Below, in pieces: positions 30,461-40,242 of a stretch of DNA of 64,000 nt. Each line of letters begins with the position of its first letter. Position 1 is the first letter of the stretch. Where the stretch lies: the NCBI RefSeq assembly GCF_947495965.1, contig NZ_CANMBB010000001.1, positions 709,728 through 773,727 on the forward strand, given 5' to 3'. The DNA is from an uncultured Maribacter sp. (lineage in GTDB: Bacteria; Bacteroidota; Bacteroidia; Flavobacteriales; Flavobacteriaceae). A program made the position numbers and the translations under genes. The notes beneath the pieces are model-generated. The model was not told the origin of the DNA. It did no database searches and saw only the letters and a list, made by a program, of their open reading frames with translations.

Positions 30461-33400
30461 ATGAAATTTCATTTTGAATTTAGTTGGAAATCCAAGCTTT
30501 GCTTAATGACCCTTTTAGGGTTTCTAAGCTTTGGCATTTCACAAGCTCAAACACAAAAGATTTCGGGTACCATCAGTGCAGATGGCACGCCTTTACCTGG
30601 AGTTAGTATTGTAGTAAAAGGAACAAATGTAGGCGCAATTGCAGATTTTGATGGAAACTATAGTATTCAAGCATCATCATCAGATATTCTTGTTTTTAGC
30701 TACGTTGGGTATACTACAAAAGAGCTTAAAGTAGGTAATAATACTACTTTAAATGTACGCCTAGCAGAAGATGTAGCCGCACTAGAAGAAGTAATAGTAT
30801 ACGGTTATGGCTCTGTAAAAAGAAAAGATTTAACTGGATCTGTTGTTTCTATTAAGGCAGAAGATATGCAAAAAGTTAAAACCGTTTCTTTTGAAGGAGC
30901 TTTAGCAGCAAAAGCGGCTGGTGTACAAGTAGTAACCTCACAAGGTGGACCAGATGCTGGTTTTAGAGTCCTTGTTCGTGGAGGTACATCTGTTAACGCA
31001 TCTACAGATCCTCTTTATGTTGTAGATGGTTTTGCTTTGGAAGGTAACTCTCGTTCCACTGCACTTGGGTTAGGAAACTCTAATACAAGTCCCCTATCAA
31101 CAATAGATCCGGCAAATATAGAATCTATAGAAGTCTTAAAAGATGCTTCTGCTACAGCTTTATATGGTTCTAGAGGTGCAAATGGTGTAGTTATAATAAC
31201 AACCAAAAAAGGTAGAAAAGGTAGAACCGACATGGATTTTAACATGTATACTTCTGTCTCTACTCTTGCAAATAGAATTGATTTAATGACAGCTCAAGAG
31301 TTTGTTGATTATAGATTAGAATATACTCCTTGGGATGAGAACAACCCTACAGATCAATTTGTTGGTGCTTATAGAGATGGTTTTGGTAATCCTATTGATT
31401 TAAATGATTCAAGAGTAATTTTAACAGATTGGCAAGATGAAATTATGCGAACTGCCATTACTAAAAATTACAATTTTGGAATAAGAGGTGGATCAGAAAA
31501 TAGTTCTTACTCGGCTTCTATATCCTATTTAGATAAAGAAGGTATTGTTAAAAATACAGATTTTGAGAGGTATAATATTAACTTAAATGTTACTCAAAAT
31601 TTAGGAAAAAAAGTAAAAGCAGGGGTTACATCTAACATTAGTATAAGTAATAGGTCTGGTATTGTTTCTGCAGCTGGGTCTGATTCCAATGGACAAAGTG
31701 GTATTGTAACAAGTGCTTTATTATTTAGCCCGGTTCAAGGATTAACACGTTATGATGATGCAGAATACGATGAAAACGGTTTATTACTTACTTTAAGATC
31801 AGGGGATATTACTAACCCAGTAAGAAGGTTAGAAGGTGACACAAATACAGGTAATACGCTTGGTTATACAGGTAGTGCATATCTTAGTTATGAAATAGCT
31901 AAAAACCTAACCTTTAGAACCTCTATTTCTGGTAATTACAATAAGACTAAGAATAAATCTTACTTCAACGAAAACTTTGGATGGGGTAAAAGTGCAAATG
32001 GTAGAGCTTTTGTAGGCCAATCAGAATTTGCTGGTCTTACTACAACTCAAAACTTCACATACAACAATAATTGGAACAAGCACTCTTTAAATGTTGTAGC
32101 AGTATATGAGCAACAAGAAGGGTATTTTGAACAATTAACATCTAGTGCAACTGGTTTTAACTTACCTGGTTTTAATGTAGATTTATTACAATCTGCTACA
32201 GAGACTTTAAACAACAGAACACTTAGATCGGAGTCATCTATTAGATCTGCTATCTCAAGAATTCAATATGATTTTGATGATAGGTTTGTTTTTAATGCAA
32301 GTGCACGTTGGGATGAATCTTCTAAGTTTGCTCCAGGAGAAAAATGGGGCTTTTTCCCATCGGCAGGTTTTGCTTGGAAAGCATCTAATGAAAACTTTTT
32401 AAAAGACCAAAAAACAATTTCTAACTTAAAATTTAAAGTTAGTTATGGTGAAACCGGTAATGCAAATATTCCATCCTATCAATCTTTTGGTTTTGGAGAA
32501 CTGGCAAATTATTTTTATGATGGAAATTTAGCAACTGGTGTATCTGTAAATCGTATTCCTAACCCTGCTTTAACATGGGAAACTACAACGCAATTAGATG
32601 CTGGTTTTAACTTAGGTTTATTTAATAATAGAGTAAATTTTGAATTCGATTATTACAACAAACAAACATCAGATTTATTATTAAGAACTCCAATACCTAA
32701 TAGTACAGGGTTTGATATTATTTTCAAAAACACTGGATCATTAGAAAACAAAGGATATGAATTTGCACTAAGTACAGTGAATGTTGATACTGAAAACTTT
32801 AGTTGGAACACTAGCTTCAATATTAGTTTCAATAAAAACAAAATCCTAGATCTAGGAGGGGCAGATCAATTCTTAATAAGAGCAATTGGTAACAACCAAG
32901 TTAATAATGATTATATCGTAAGAGTAGGCGAATCTTTAGGTACTTACTACGGAATAGAACAAGACGGTGTTTATAATTATAGTGATTTTGTAGAATTTGA
33001 TGGTTTAAGTAATACTGAAGCAGCTGCTAAATTAAGACAAGATTCTGCGGATAGTGGAGATGCCTATTTTGACATTTTTTATACCCTTAAAGATGGTGTA
33101 GTTAAAACTGGTGGTGTAAATAATTACAGACCAGGATTACCTAAGTTTAAAGATCAATTAACTGTAGATACAAATGGTGATGGTATACCAGATGAGGCAG
33201 ACGGAACCGCAAATGATGAGGATCAAGTTATTCTAGGAAGATCAGCTCCAAAGCATTTTGGTGGTTTCACTAATAACTTTAGATACAAAAATTTCGACTT
33301 AGGAATAGTAACGCAATGGGTTTACGGTAATGATATCTACAATAAAAATAGGGTAAGAGGTAATTCTTTAGCAGTACCATACAGCAACAAATATGCAGTA

Positions 33401-33751
33401 GCCGCTGATAGATGGACTCCTGAAAACTATGATTCAGATATTCCTGGTATTTGGGGATATGGAGATGGTGGTTTTGGTAGTGCCGCTAAATCTGTTTATG
33501 TAGAAGACGGTTCTTACTTTAGAATATCAAATATTACCATTGGGTATACAATACCTTCAGACGTTGTAGATAAAATTGGCATTAAAAAAGTTAGACTTTA
33601 TGGGTCTGTTGATAATGTATTCTTATTTACTAATTATACTGGTTTTGATCCAGATGTAAATGTTGGAAACAACCAATTAACTCCAGGATTAGATTCTGAT
33701 GCTTACCCTAGAGAAAGAACTTTTAACCTAGGTCTTAATGTTGGATTTTAA
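30461..33751 (+). CDS. SusC-like TonB-dependent transporter
   Basis: 1096 aa; 'ISGTISADGTPLPGVSIVVKGTNVGAIADFDGNYSI', 'LEEVIVYGYGSVKRKDLTGSVVS', 'KDASATALYGSRGANGVVII'. Confidence 0.95.
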   Translation: MKFHFEFSWKSKLCLMTLLGFLSFGISQAQTQKISGTISADGTPLPGVSIVVKGTNVGAIADFDGNYSIQASSSDILVFSYVGYTTKELKVGNNTTLNVRLAEDVAALEEVIVYGYGSVKRKDLTGSVVSIKAEDMQKVKTVSFEGALAAKAAGVQVVTSQGGPDAGFRVLVRGGTSVNASTDPLYVVDGFALEGNSRSTALGLGNSNTSPLSTIDPANIESIEVLKDASATALYGSRGANGVVIITTKKGRKGRTDMDFNMYTSVSTLANRIDLMTAQEFVDYRLEYTPWDENNPTDQFVGAYRDGFGNPIDLNDSRVILTDWQDEIMRTAITKNYNFGIRGGSENSSYSASISYLDKEGIVKNTDFERYNINLNVTQNLGKKVKAGVTSNISISNRSGIVSAAGSDSNGQSGIVTSALLFSPVQGLTRYDDAEYDENGLLLTLRSGDITNPVRRLEGDTNTGNTLGYTGSAYLSYEIAKNLTFRTSISGNYNKTKNKSYFNENFGWGKSANGRAFVGQSEFAGLTTTQNFTYNNNWNKHSLNVVAVYEQQEGYFEQLTSSATGFNLPGFNVDLLQSATETLNNRTLRSESSIRSAISRIQYDFDDRFVFNASARWDESSKFAPGEKWGFFPSAGFAWKASNENFLKDQKTISNLKFKVSYGETGNANIPSYQSFGFGELANYFYDGNLATGVSVNRIPNPALTWETTTQLDAGFNLGLFNNRVNFEFDYYNKQTSDLLLRTPIPNSTGFDIIFKNTGSLENKGYEFALSTVNVDTENFSWNTSFNISFNKNKILDLGGADQFLIRAIGNNQVNNDYIVRVGESLGTYYGIEQDGVYNYSDFVEFDGLSNTEAAAKLRQDSADSGDAYFDIFYTLKDGVVKTGGVNNYRPGLPKFKDQLTVDTNGDGIPDEADGTANDEDQVILGRSAPKHFGGFTNNFRYKNFDLGIVTQWVYGNDIYNKNRVRGNSLAVPYSNKYAVAADRWTPENYDSDIPGIWGYGDGGFGSAAKSVYVEDGSYFRISNITIGYTIPSDVVDKIGIKKVRLYGSVDNVFLFTNYTGFDPDVNVGNNQLTPGLDSDAYPRERTFNLGLNVGF

Positions 33752-33796
33752 CAAAGAGGATAGCTTATTAAGTTAAAAACGTAAAAAATTAGAAAA

Positions 33797-35341
33797 ATGA
33801 AAAAAGTAAAAAATATAGTATTCTTGATGATGGCACTTATAGCCGCATCATCTTGTTCAGAAAGTTTTGTGGAGGAAAATCCACCTTCTGAAATCACTCC
33901 CGATGGTTTATTAACTACTGAGGCAGGTGCTCAAGTTTATTTAAATGGAGCGTATGGTGCCATTCAACATACTTTAGCTTCTGGCGGTGGTGGTACTAAC
34001 GCTGCATGGCAAATTCATTGGGGAACTATTGCTACAGATGAAGTAGTTGTTCCTGGTTGGGCTGGTGACAGAAAACTTATGTTCTTACAACAAGTAACAC
34101 CTTCAAACAATACTGTTCTTGATGTATGGCAAGAGTTATATACCGCAGTAAATATAGCTAATAGTGTTATTGACAGAATTGGCGCTATGACAGAAGACCA
34201 AATAAGTAACGATGCAAAAGAATTAATGATTGCAGAAGCAAAATTTTGTAGAGCTGCAGCTTATTTTGGTTTAGTAGTTCCTTTTGAAAATATACCACTG
34301 CATAAAAATGAAACTGTAACGGTAGAAGATGCTATTTTACCACAATCTTCACCAGAAGAAGTTTATGACTTTATTGTTGCAGATTTAAAAGCTGCTTCAG
34401 CTATTTTACCAGAAGAACAAGGTGGTGCAAAAGCTACAAAAGGAGCTGCACAATCTTTACTAGGAAAAGTATATTTACAAATGACAGGTTTTCCTTTAAA
34501 CCAAACAGATAAATTTGCCCTTGCAGAAAAAGAGCTTGAAGAAGTAATGGCAAGCGGAGTTTACAATTTGTTAGACAATTATGCTAATGTTTTTAAACTT
34601 GATTATGAGCAGAGCAATGAAATTGTTTATGCTTTTCCTATGGAAGGTCCAGGACAACAAGAAGGAGGAAATTTAAGTACTTTTTATGGTCCAAATGGAG
34701 CCGTATCTAATGGTGGCGGATGGGGTACATGCTATATAAACCAAGAATTTGAAAGTTCTTACGATAGAGATGATTTAAGACTAAGAAATAATATAGCTGT
34801 ACACAATGCAAATAACATGACAAGAGAAGAAGCTGTTGAAGTTGACCCTAATGATTGGGGAACAAATAAAGTTTCTTGGAGAGGTTGGAAAACACATGCC
34901 GAAAAACCAAACGCTTACGCTAATGATACTCCTTTTGACAATCCTTATATTAGATATTCGGATGTTTTATTAATGTATGCAGAAGCTTTAAATGGGCAAG
35001 GAAAACTTACACAAATAGACATAGATCAAACCGTAAATAGAATAAGATCAAGGGTAAGAAATATTCCTACTGCAGTACCAGATATGGTTCTTGGAACACA
35101 AGAACAAAATGCTGATGAAATTTTATCTGAACGTAGAAAAGAACTTTGCTTTGAAGGTTGGAGACGTAATGATCTTATTAGGTTTGGAAAATACAAGGAG
35201 ACTATTTTAGCTATTGATCAGGGTGGTTGGAGCACAGCAGGAAACCCAGGCCCAAATTATCAAGATTTTGAAATTAGATGGCCTATACCTAGTTCAGAAC
35301 TAGAAATAAATCCTAATTTAAAACAAAACGAAGGGTATTAA
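33797..35341 (+). CDS. SusD-like outer-membrane lipoprotein
   Basis: 514 aa; lipobox 'LIAASSCSES', 'EAKFCRAAAYFGLVVPFENIPL', 'ELCFEGWRRNDLIRFG', C-terminal 'NPNLKQNEGY'. Confidence 0.93.
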   Translation: MKKVKNIVFLMMALIAASSCSESFVEENPPSEITPDGLLTTEAGAQVYLNGAYGAIQHTLASGGGGTNAAWQIHWGTIATDEVVVPGWAGDRKLMFLQQVTPSNNTVLDVWQELYTAVNIANSVIDRIGAMTEDQISNDAKELMIAEAKFCRAAAYFGLVVPFENIPLHKNETVTVEDAILPQSSPEEVYDFIVADLKAASAILPEEQGGAKATKGAAQSLLGKVYLQMTGFPLNQTDKFALAEKELEEVMASGVYNLLDNYANVFKLDYEQSNEIVYAFPMEGPGQQEGGNLSTFYGPNGAVSNGGGWGTCYINQEFESSYDRDDLRLRNNIAVHNANNMTREEAVEVDPNDWGTNKVSWRGWKTHAEKPNAYANDTPFDNPYIRYSDVLLMYAEALNGQGKLTQIDIDQTVNRIRSRVRNIPTAVPDMVLGTQEQNADEILSERRKELCFEGWRRNDLIRFGKYKETILAIDQGGWSTAGNPGPNYQDFEIRWPIPSSELEINPNLKQNEGY

Positions 35342-35364
35342 TTCACCTAAAAAATCGCAAAAAA

Positions 35365-36813
35365 ATGAAAAATTATATAAATAATAAATTCAGCAAGTAT
35401 CTTTTTGCTATAACCATTCCTTTAGGAATAGCAATAAGTTGTACGCCAGAATCTAATATTAAAGATGGTATTAAAGAAATAAGCTTTAAACCAACAGCCA
35501 GTACCACTTTAATTACAGAAGGAGAAACTATAAAATATCAAGATTCTTCCCTTAATGTAAGTAAAAGAATTTGGACTTTTGAAGGAGGTAATATAGAAAC
35601 TTCAGATGAGGAAATTATAGAAATTACTTATGATGAAGCATCAGAAATTAACGAAGGAACCCCAGTCGGCTATGTAACCACACTAGAGGTAACGCATGAA
35701 GATGGTTCCATTACAAAAAATTCGTTTAAGGTAGATGTATATAACCATATAAAACCAGAGTTTAGTGCTGATAAAAATGCTGCATTAATGGGTTCCGAAA
35801 TCTCATTTACTAACCTTTCAGAATACACCGAATCTAAATGGGAAGATGCTCAAGAAAAAGACCAATATTTTTGGTCTTTCCCAGGTGGTATTCCAGAAAC
35901 TAGTACCGAAGAAAACCCAAAGGTAATATACCCTACTACTGGAGATTATCCGGTTGCTTTAGCAATTTTTCGTTCCGCACCAGAAGATAAAGCTTTAATC
36001 GTAAAAGAAGATTTTATTAAAATTGTAGATGTACAAGTAATTGGTTCTACTAGTAATAGATTAGCAGAGTTAGGTTCTAAAATATTTTTATCATACGATG
36101 CAGATTTACAGCCTACAGATGCAGAAAAATTTACAGTTATGGTAGATGATACCGCAGTAAACATTTCTTCTGTTAATGTAAAGTCAGATGATACTATAAC
36201 TTATGAAATTATATTAGAAACTCCTGCTGTAGATAACCAAACAATTACACTAAATTACGAGGGTGGAGATTTTGCTGCTAGCGGAGAACTTTTAGGGCCA
36301 ATAGTAGATTTGGCAATAGAAAATAATGTAGTTAACCTATTAAAAGATAAAAACCCTGGTTTTGAATCTGATGGACCAGGTGGCTTTCCTGGTACTGGCT
36401 GGGGTAACTGGGATGGCACTGCAAATAACCCAGAAGTATATGCTGTTATAGATACCGACAAACATAGTGGAAATAATAGTTTACAAATAACTATGGACGG
36501 TACAGGAACAGGCTGGATTCTTAATACTACAGGTCATGAAGCTGTAGAAGAGGGCGAGTATAGATTAAGCATATGGGCAAAAGCATCTGTAGATGGTATT
36601 CCTTTAGATTTTAGATCGGTAACACCAAACTGGTCTAATGTACATACTGCTAATGAAACATTAACAACAGAATGGACAGAATATACGTTAGAATTCTCTA
36701 CCGTTGGCGATGAAAATCTTAACAGAAATTACTGGCACGTTCTTAGGCCAAATGAAGCTGCTAATGGGGTACAGGTTTTTATAGATGATGTATCTTTATA
36801 CAGAATAGATTAA
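35365..36813 (+). CDS. PKD-domain surface lipoprotein with C-terminal CBM-like module (SusE/SusF-position glycan-binding candidate)
   Basis: 482 aa; lipobox 'GIAISCTPE'; PKD-like 'FSADKNAALMGSEISFTNLSE...YFWSFPGGIPETSTEENPKVIYPTTGDYPVALAIF'; C-terminal 'NPGFESDGPGGFPGTGWGNWDG...VFIDDVSLYRID'. Confidence 0.75.
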   Translation: MKNYINNKFSKYLFAITIPLGIAISCTPESNIKDGIKEISFKPTASTTLITEGETIKYQDSSLNVSKRIWTFEGGNIETSDEEIIEITYDEASEINEGTPVGYVTTLEVTHEDGSITKNSFKVDVYNHIKPEFSADKNAALMGSEISFTNLSEYTESKWEDAQEKDQYFWSFPGGIPETSTEENPKVIYPTTGDYPVALAIFRSAPEDKALIVKEDFIKIVDVQVIGSTSNRLAELGSKIFLSYDADLQPTDAEKFTVMVDDTAVNISSVNVKSDDTITYEIILETPAVDNQTITLNYEGGDFAASGELLGPIVDLAIENNVVNLLKDKNPGFESDGPGGFPGTGWGNWDGTANNPEVYAVIDTDKHSGNNSLQITMDGTGTGWILNTTGHEAVEEGEYRLSIWAKASVDGIPLDFRSVTPNWSNVHTANETLTTEWTEYTLEFSTVGDENLNRNYWHVLRPNEAANGVQVFIDDVSLYRID

Positions 36814-36837
36814 ATATAAAACATATTAAAAAATTAT

Positions 36838-36867
36838 AAGGTCTATTTGAATTTTCAAATAGACCTT
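36838..36867 (+). terminator. Intrinsic terminator
   Basis: AAGGTCTATTTGAA-TT-TTCAAATAGACCTT then TTTT. Confidence 0.8.
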
Positions 36868-36901
36868 TTTTATTAAATTACTTGTATAACTTATTACTGT
36901 A

Positions 36902-39900
36902 ATGAAAAAACACTCACTTTTAATTGCTCTTTTAATAAGTTGTAATACTATATTCTTCAACTGTAAAAAAAGAACTAAAAACTCTATAGAAACTAAAACT
37001 GAAGTTTTTGAAAACAACTTATTCTATCTTATATCTCCAGAACAAAGTGGTGTTACTTTTAATAACCATATAGAAGAAAACTTTAAAAACTTTTTTGCCA
37101 TATTTAATTATGTATATAATGGTGCTGGAATTGCTGTTGGAGATATTAATAATGATGGCCTTTCTGATATTTATTTTGTAGGCAATGAAGTGCCAAATAA
37201 ACTTTATTTAAACAAAGGAGATTTTAAATTTGAAGACATTTCTATAAGTGCAAAAGTTAGTAATAATAAAGGGTGGCATAATGGTGTTGTAATGGTCGAT
37301 ATAAATGGAGATAATTTACAAGATATATATGTTTGCCGTGGTGGTTACAATGATACCGATGAGGATAGAGAAAACCTACTCTACATAAACCAAGGAGATA
37401 CTACATTTAAAGAAGAGGCAAAAAAATATGGCATAAATGATAATGGGTATTCCATAATGGCTTCTTTTTTTGATTTTGATAAGGATAACGATTTAGACCT
37501 TTATGTAACTAACAGACCAAATAAATTTTTTCTAGGCTATCAGCAAGTCCTCCAAGGAAAACAAAAAGAAGAAGATTTATTTCGTGATAAATTATATGAA
37601 AATGTAAATGGCACCTATGTAGAAGTTAGTATTAACGCTGGTATAAAAAATAATTTTGGGTATGGGTTAGGCTTAGCTACTACAGACATTAATAGTGACG
37701 GAAATACTGATATTTTTGTTTCTAACGATTATTTAGAGAAAGATTATTTATATATAAATCAAGGAAATAAACAATTTAAAGAAAAATTAACCTCTCATTT
37801 TAACCATATTCCATTTTATGCCATGGGAGTTGATGTTGTCGATTTTAATAATGACGGTTTTGAAGATATAATACAATTAGAAATGTCTCCTGAAGATTAT
37901 GAGAGGTCTAAAACAACCATGGCCTCTATGAATACAAAGCTTTTTAATGACATGACCACAAATGGGTTTCACTACCAATACATGCATAACCATTTACATC
38001 TTAATAGAGGCAATGGTATTTTTAGTGATATTTCACAGCTATCAGGAGTAGCTAAAACAGATTGGAGTTGGGCCTGCCTAGGTAGCGATTTTGATAATGA
38101 TGGTTATAGAGATCTTTATATTACGAATGGCTTTAAAAGGGATATATGGGATAAAGACGCCAATAAAGCGTTTAGGCAATTTATGCAAAGCCAACAAGCA
38201 CGAAAAAATACTAATGAACAAAATGCACGGCATATAACTAACCTATTTAAAGAAAACAAAATTCCAAATTATATTTATAAAAACAATGGAGATTTAACAT
38301 TCACCAAAAAAACTAAAGAATGGGGTGTACATCAAAGTAGCTTTTCTAATGGTGCCGCCGTTGCAGATTTAGACAATGATGGAGATCTAGACATCATTGT
38401 AAACAACATCAATCAGCCAGCATTTATATATAAAAACAACGCAGAAAAATTAGATAACAATTTTATAAAGCTAAAACTAAAAGGCCCAAAAAAAAATAGT
38501 AATGGTTTGGGTGCTAAAATAACTTTATACTATAATAATAAAATACAATTTCAAGAATTTAAAACTGTACGTGGTTATTTATCTTCTGTAGAGCCTATAG
38601 TACACTTTGGCCTTGGAAAAAAGAAAATAATAGATAGTATCCACGTAAGATGGAATGACAATAAAAATCAGGTAATTTCAAACATAAATACCAATCAACT
38701 AATAAGTATTAATTACACAGATGCTAAAGTTTCATCTAAAAAAATAGGTTCTACTACTACCCTAGTATCAGAAAAAACAAAAAATCTACTAACACCACCC
38801 TATATTCATAAAGAAAATGAGTATAATGATTTTAAAGATCAAATATTATTGCCTCATAAATTATCGCAGAACGGTCCGTGTTTATCTGTTACTGATATTA
38901 ATAATGATGGCCTAGAAGATTTTTACATTGGTGGCGCTTCCGGACAAGCTGGAGCTATATATACGCAAACTAAAAAAGGAGCTTTTAAAAAGTTACACCA
39001 AAACTCTTTTTTAATAGACAAAGAAAAAGAAGATGTTGGCGCGGTTTTCTTTGATGCAGATGGTGATAATGATCAAGATTTATATGTAGTAAGCGGTGGG
39101 TATGAGTTTGCTATAAATGATTCTCTGTTACAAGACAGACTATATCTTAACAACGGAGAAGGTATTTTCTCTAAGTCTAAAAGCCTCCCTAAATTACATA
39201 AAAGTGGTTCTGTTGTAATTCCATTAGACTATGATAAAGATGGCGATTTAGATTTATTTGTTGGTGGTAGATTAATTCCTAAAAGTTACCCCTCTACCCC
39301 CAATAGCTATTTGCTAAAAAATGAAAACGGAAAATTTATAAATGTAACATCTAGTGTAGCACCAACAATCTCTAAAATTGGCATGGTAACTTCTGGTACT
39401 TGGAATGATATTGATGGCGACAATACTAATGAACTTATCTTAGTTGGAGAATGGATGCCTATTACTATTTTTAAAATAACCAACGGAGTATTTACAAATG
39501 TCACCAAATCTTATAACCTAGAAAACACAAATGGTTGGTGGAATAAAATTGTTCCTTCAGATTATGATAAAGATGGAGATGTAGACTTTATTGTAGGAAA
39601 CTTAGGTCTAAATTATAAATTTAAGGCTAGCCCAAAAAATCCTTTTTTAGTTTACGCTAATGATTTTGATAAAAATGGGACTAATGACATTTTTTTAGCT
39701 AAAAAGTATAAAAATAGAGAAGTACCAATAAGAGGACTACAATGCACCTCTGAACAAATGCCAACAATTGCTAAAAAGTTTAAAAGTTATTCTGAATTTG
39801 CAAAGGCAGATATAAAAGAAATAGTTGGTGATAATTTAAGTTCTGGAAATGTATTGCAGGCTAAAGAATTTGCAAGTGTAATTTTAGAAAATAATAATGG

Positions 39901-40234
39901 CGTATTTACTATTAAAAAACTTCCTGCCGAAGCTCAATTTTCTGTAATAAACGGTATTGTTGTTCATGATTTTAATAAGGATAATATTCTAGATATATTG
40001 GTTGCTGGTAATAAGTTTGAAGTAGAAATAGAAACCACTAGAGCTGATGCCTCTATAGGTTTGCTCTTATTAGGAACAGAACAAGGAATCTTTGAACCTA
40101 TGAATTACCTTAATAGTGGCTACAATATGCCTTTTAATGTAAAAGATGTTAAAAAAATAAATATTGGAACTACTAAAGCTGGCATACTAACAGCCATTAA
40201 TAATAACAGTTTAAAATTTCATCTTATTAATTAA
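36902..40234 (+). CDS. FG-GAP/VCBS-repeat, ASPIC/UnbV-type (CRTAC1-like) lipoprotein
   Basis: 1110 aa; paralogue of 14096..17401: 'IAVGDINNDGLSDIYFVGNEVPNKLYLNKGDFKFEDIS', 'VVDFNNDGFEDIIQLEMS', 'TVRGYLSSVEPIVHFGLG'. Confidence 0.88.
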   Translation: MKKHSLLIALLISCNTIFFNCKKRTKNSIETKTEVFENNLFYLISPEQSGVTFNNHIEENFKNFFAIFNYVYNGAGIAVGDINNDGLSDIYFVGNEVPNKLYLNKGDFKFEDISISAKVSNNKGWHNGVVMVDINGDNLQDIYVCRGGYNDTDEDRENLLYINQGDTTFKEEAKKYGINDNGYSIMASFFDFDKDNDLDLYVTNRPNKFFLGYQQVLQGKQKEEDLFRDKLYENVNGTYVEVSINAGIKNNFGYGLGLATTDINSDGNTDIFVSNDYLEKDYLYINQGNKQFKEKLTSHFNHIPFYAMGVDVVDFNNDGFEDIIQLEMSPEDYERSKTTMASMNTKLFNDMTTNGFHYQYMHNHLHLNRGNGIFSDISQLSGVAKTDWSWACLGSDFDNDGYRDLYITNGFKRDIWDKDANKAFRQFMQSQQARKNTNEQNARHITNLFKENKIPNYIYKNNGDLTFTKKTKEWGVHQSSFSNGAAVADLDNDGDLDIIVNNINQPAFIYKNNAEKLDNNFIKLKLKGPKKNSNGLGAKITLYYNNKIQFQEFKTVRGYLSSVEPIVHFGLGKKKIIDSIHVRWNDNKNQVISNINTNQLISINYTDAKVSSKKIGSTTTLVSEKTKNLLTPPYIHKENEYNDFKDQILLPHKLSQNGPCLSVTDINNDGLEDFYIGGASGQAGAIYTQTKKGAFKKLHQNSFLIDKEKEDVGAVFFDADGDNDQDLYVVSGGYEFAINDSLLQDRLYLNNGEGIFSKSKSLPKLHKSGSVVIPLDYDKDGDLDLFVGGRLIPKSYPSTPNSYLLKNENGKFINVTSSVAPTISKIGMVTSGTWNDIDGDNTNELILVGEWMPITIFKITNGVFTNVTKSYNLENTNGWWNKIVPSDYDKDGDVDFIVGNLGLNYKFKASPKNPFLVYANDFDKNGTNDIFLAKKYKNREVPIRGLQCTSEQMPTIAKKFKSYSEFAKADIKEIVGDNLSSGNVLQAKEFASVILENNNGVFTIKKLPAEAQFSVINGIVVHDFNKDNILDILVAGNKFEVEIETTRADASIGLLLLGTEQGIFEPMNYLNSGYNMPFNVKDVKKINIGTTKAGILTAINNNSLKFHLIN

Positions 40235-40242
40235 TTTTTAAA

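Noticed and set aside
31015-36461. Minus-strand ORFs in the second SusCD/PKD set (31015, 32653, 35946, 36255)
   Set aside because: Antisense shadow ORFs without domains.
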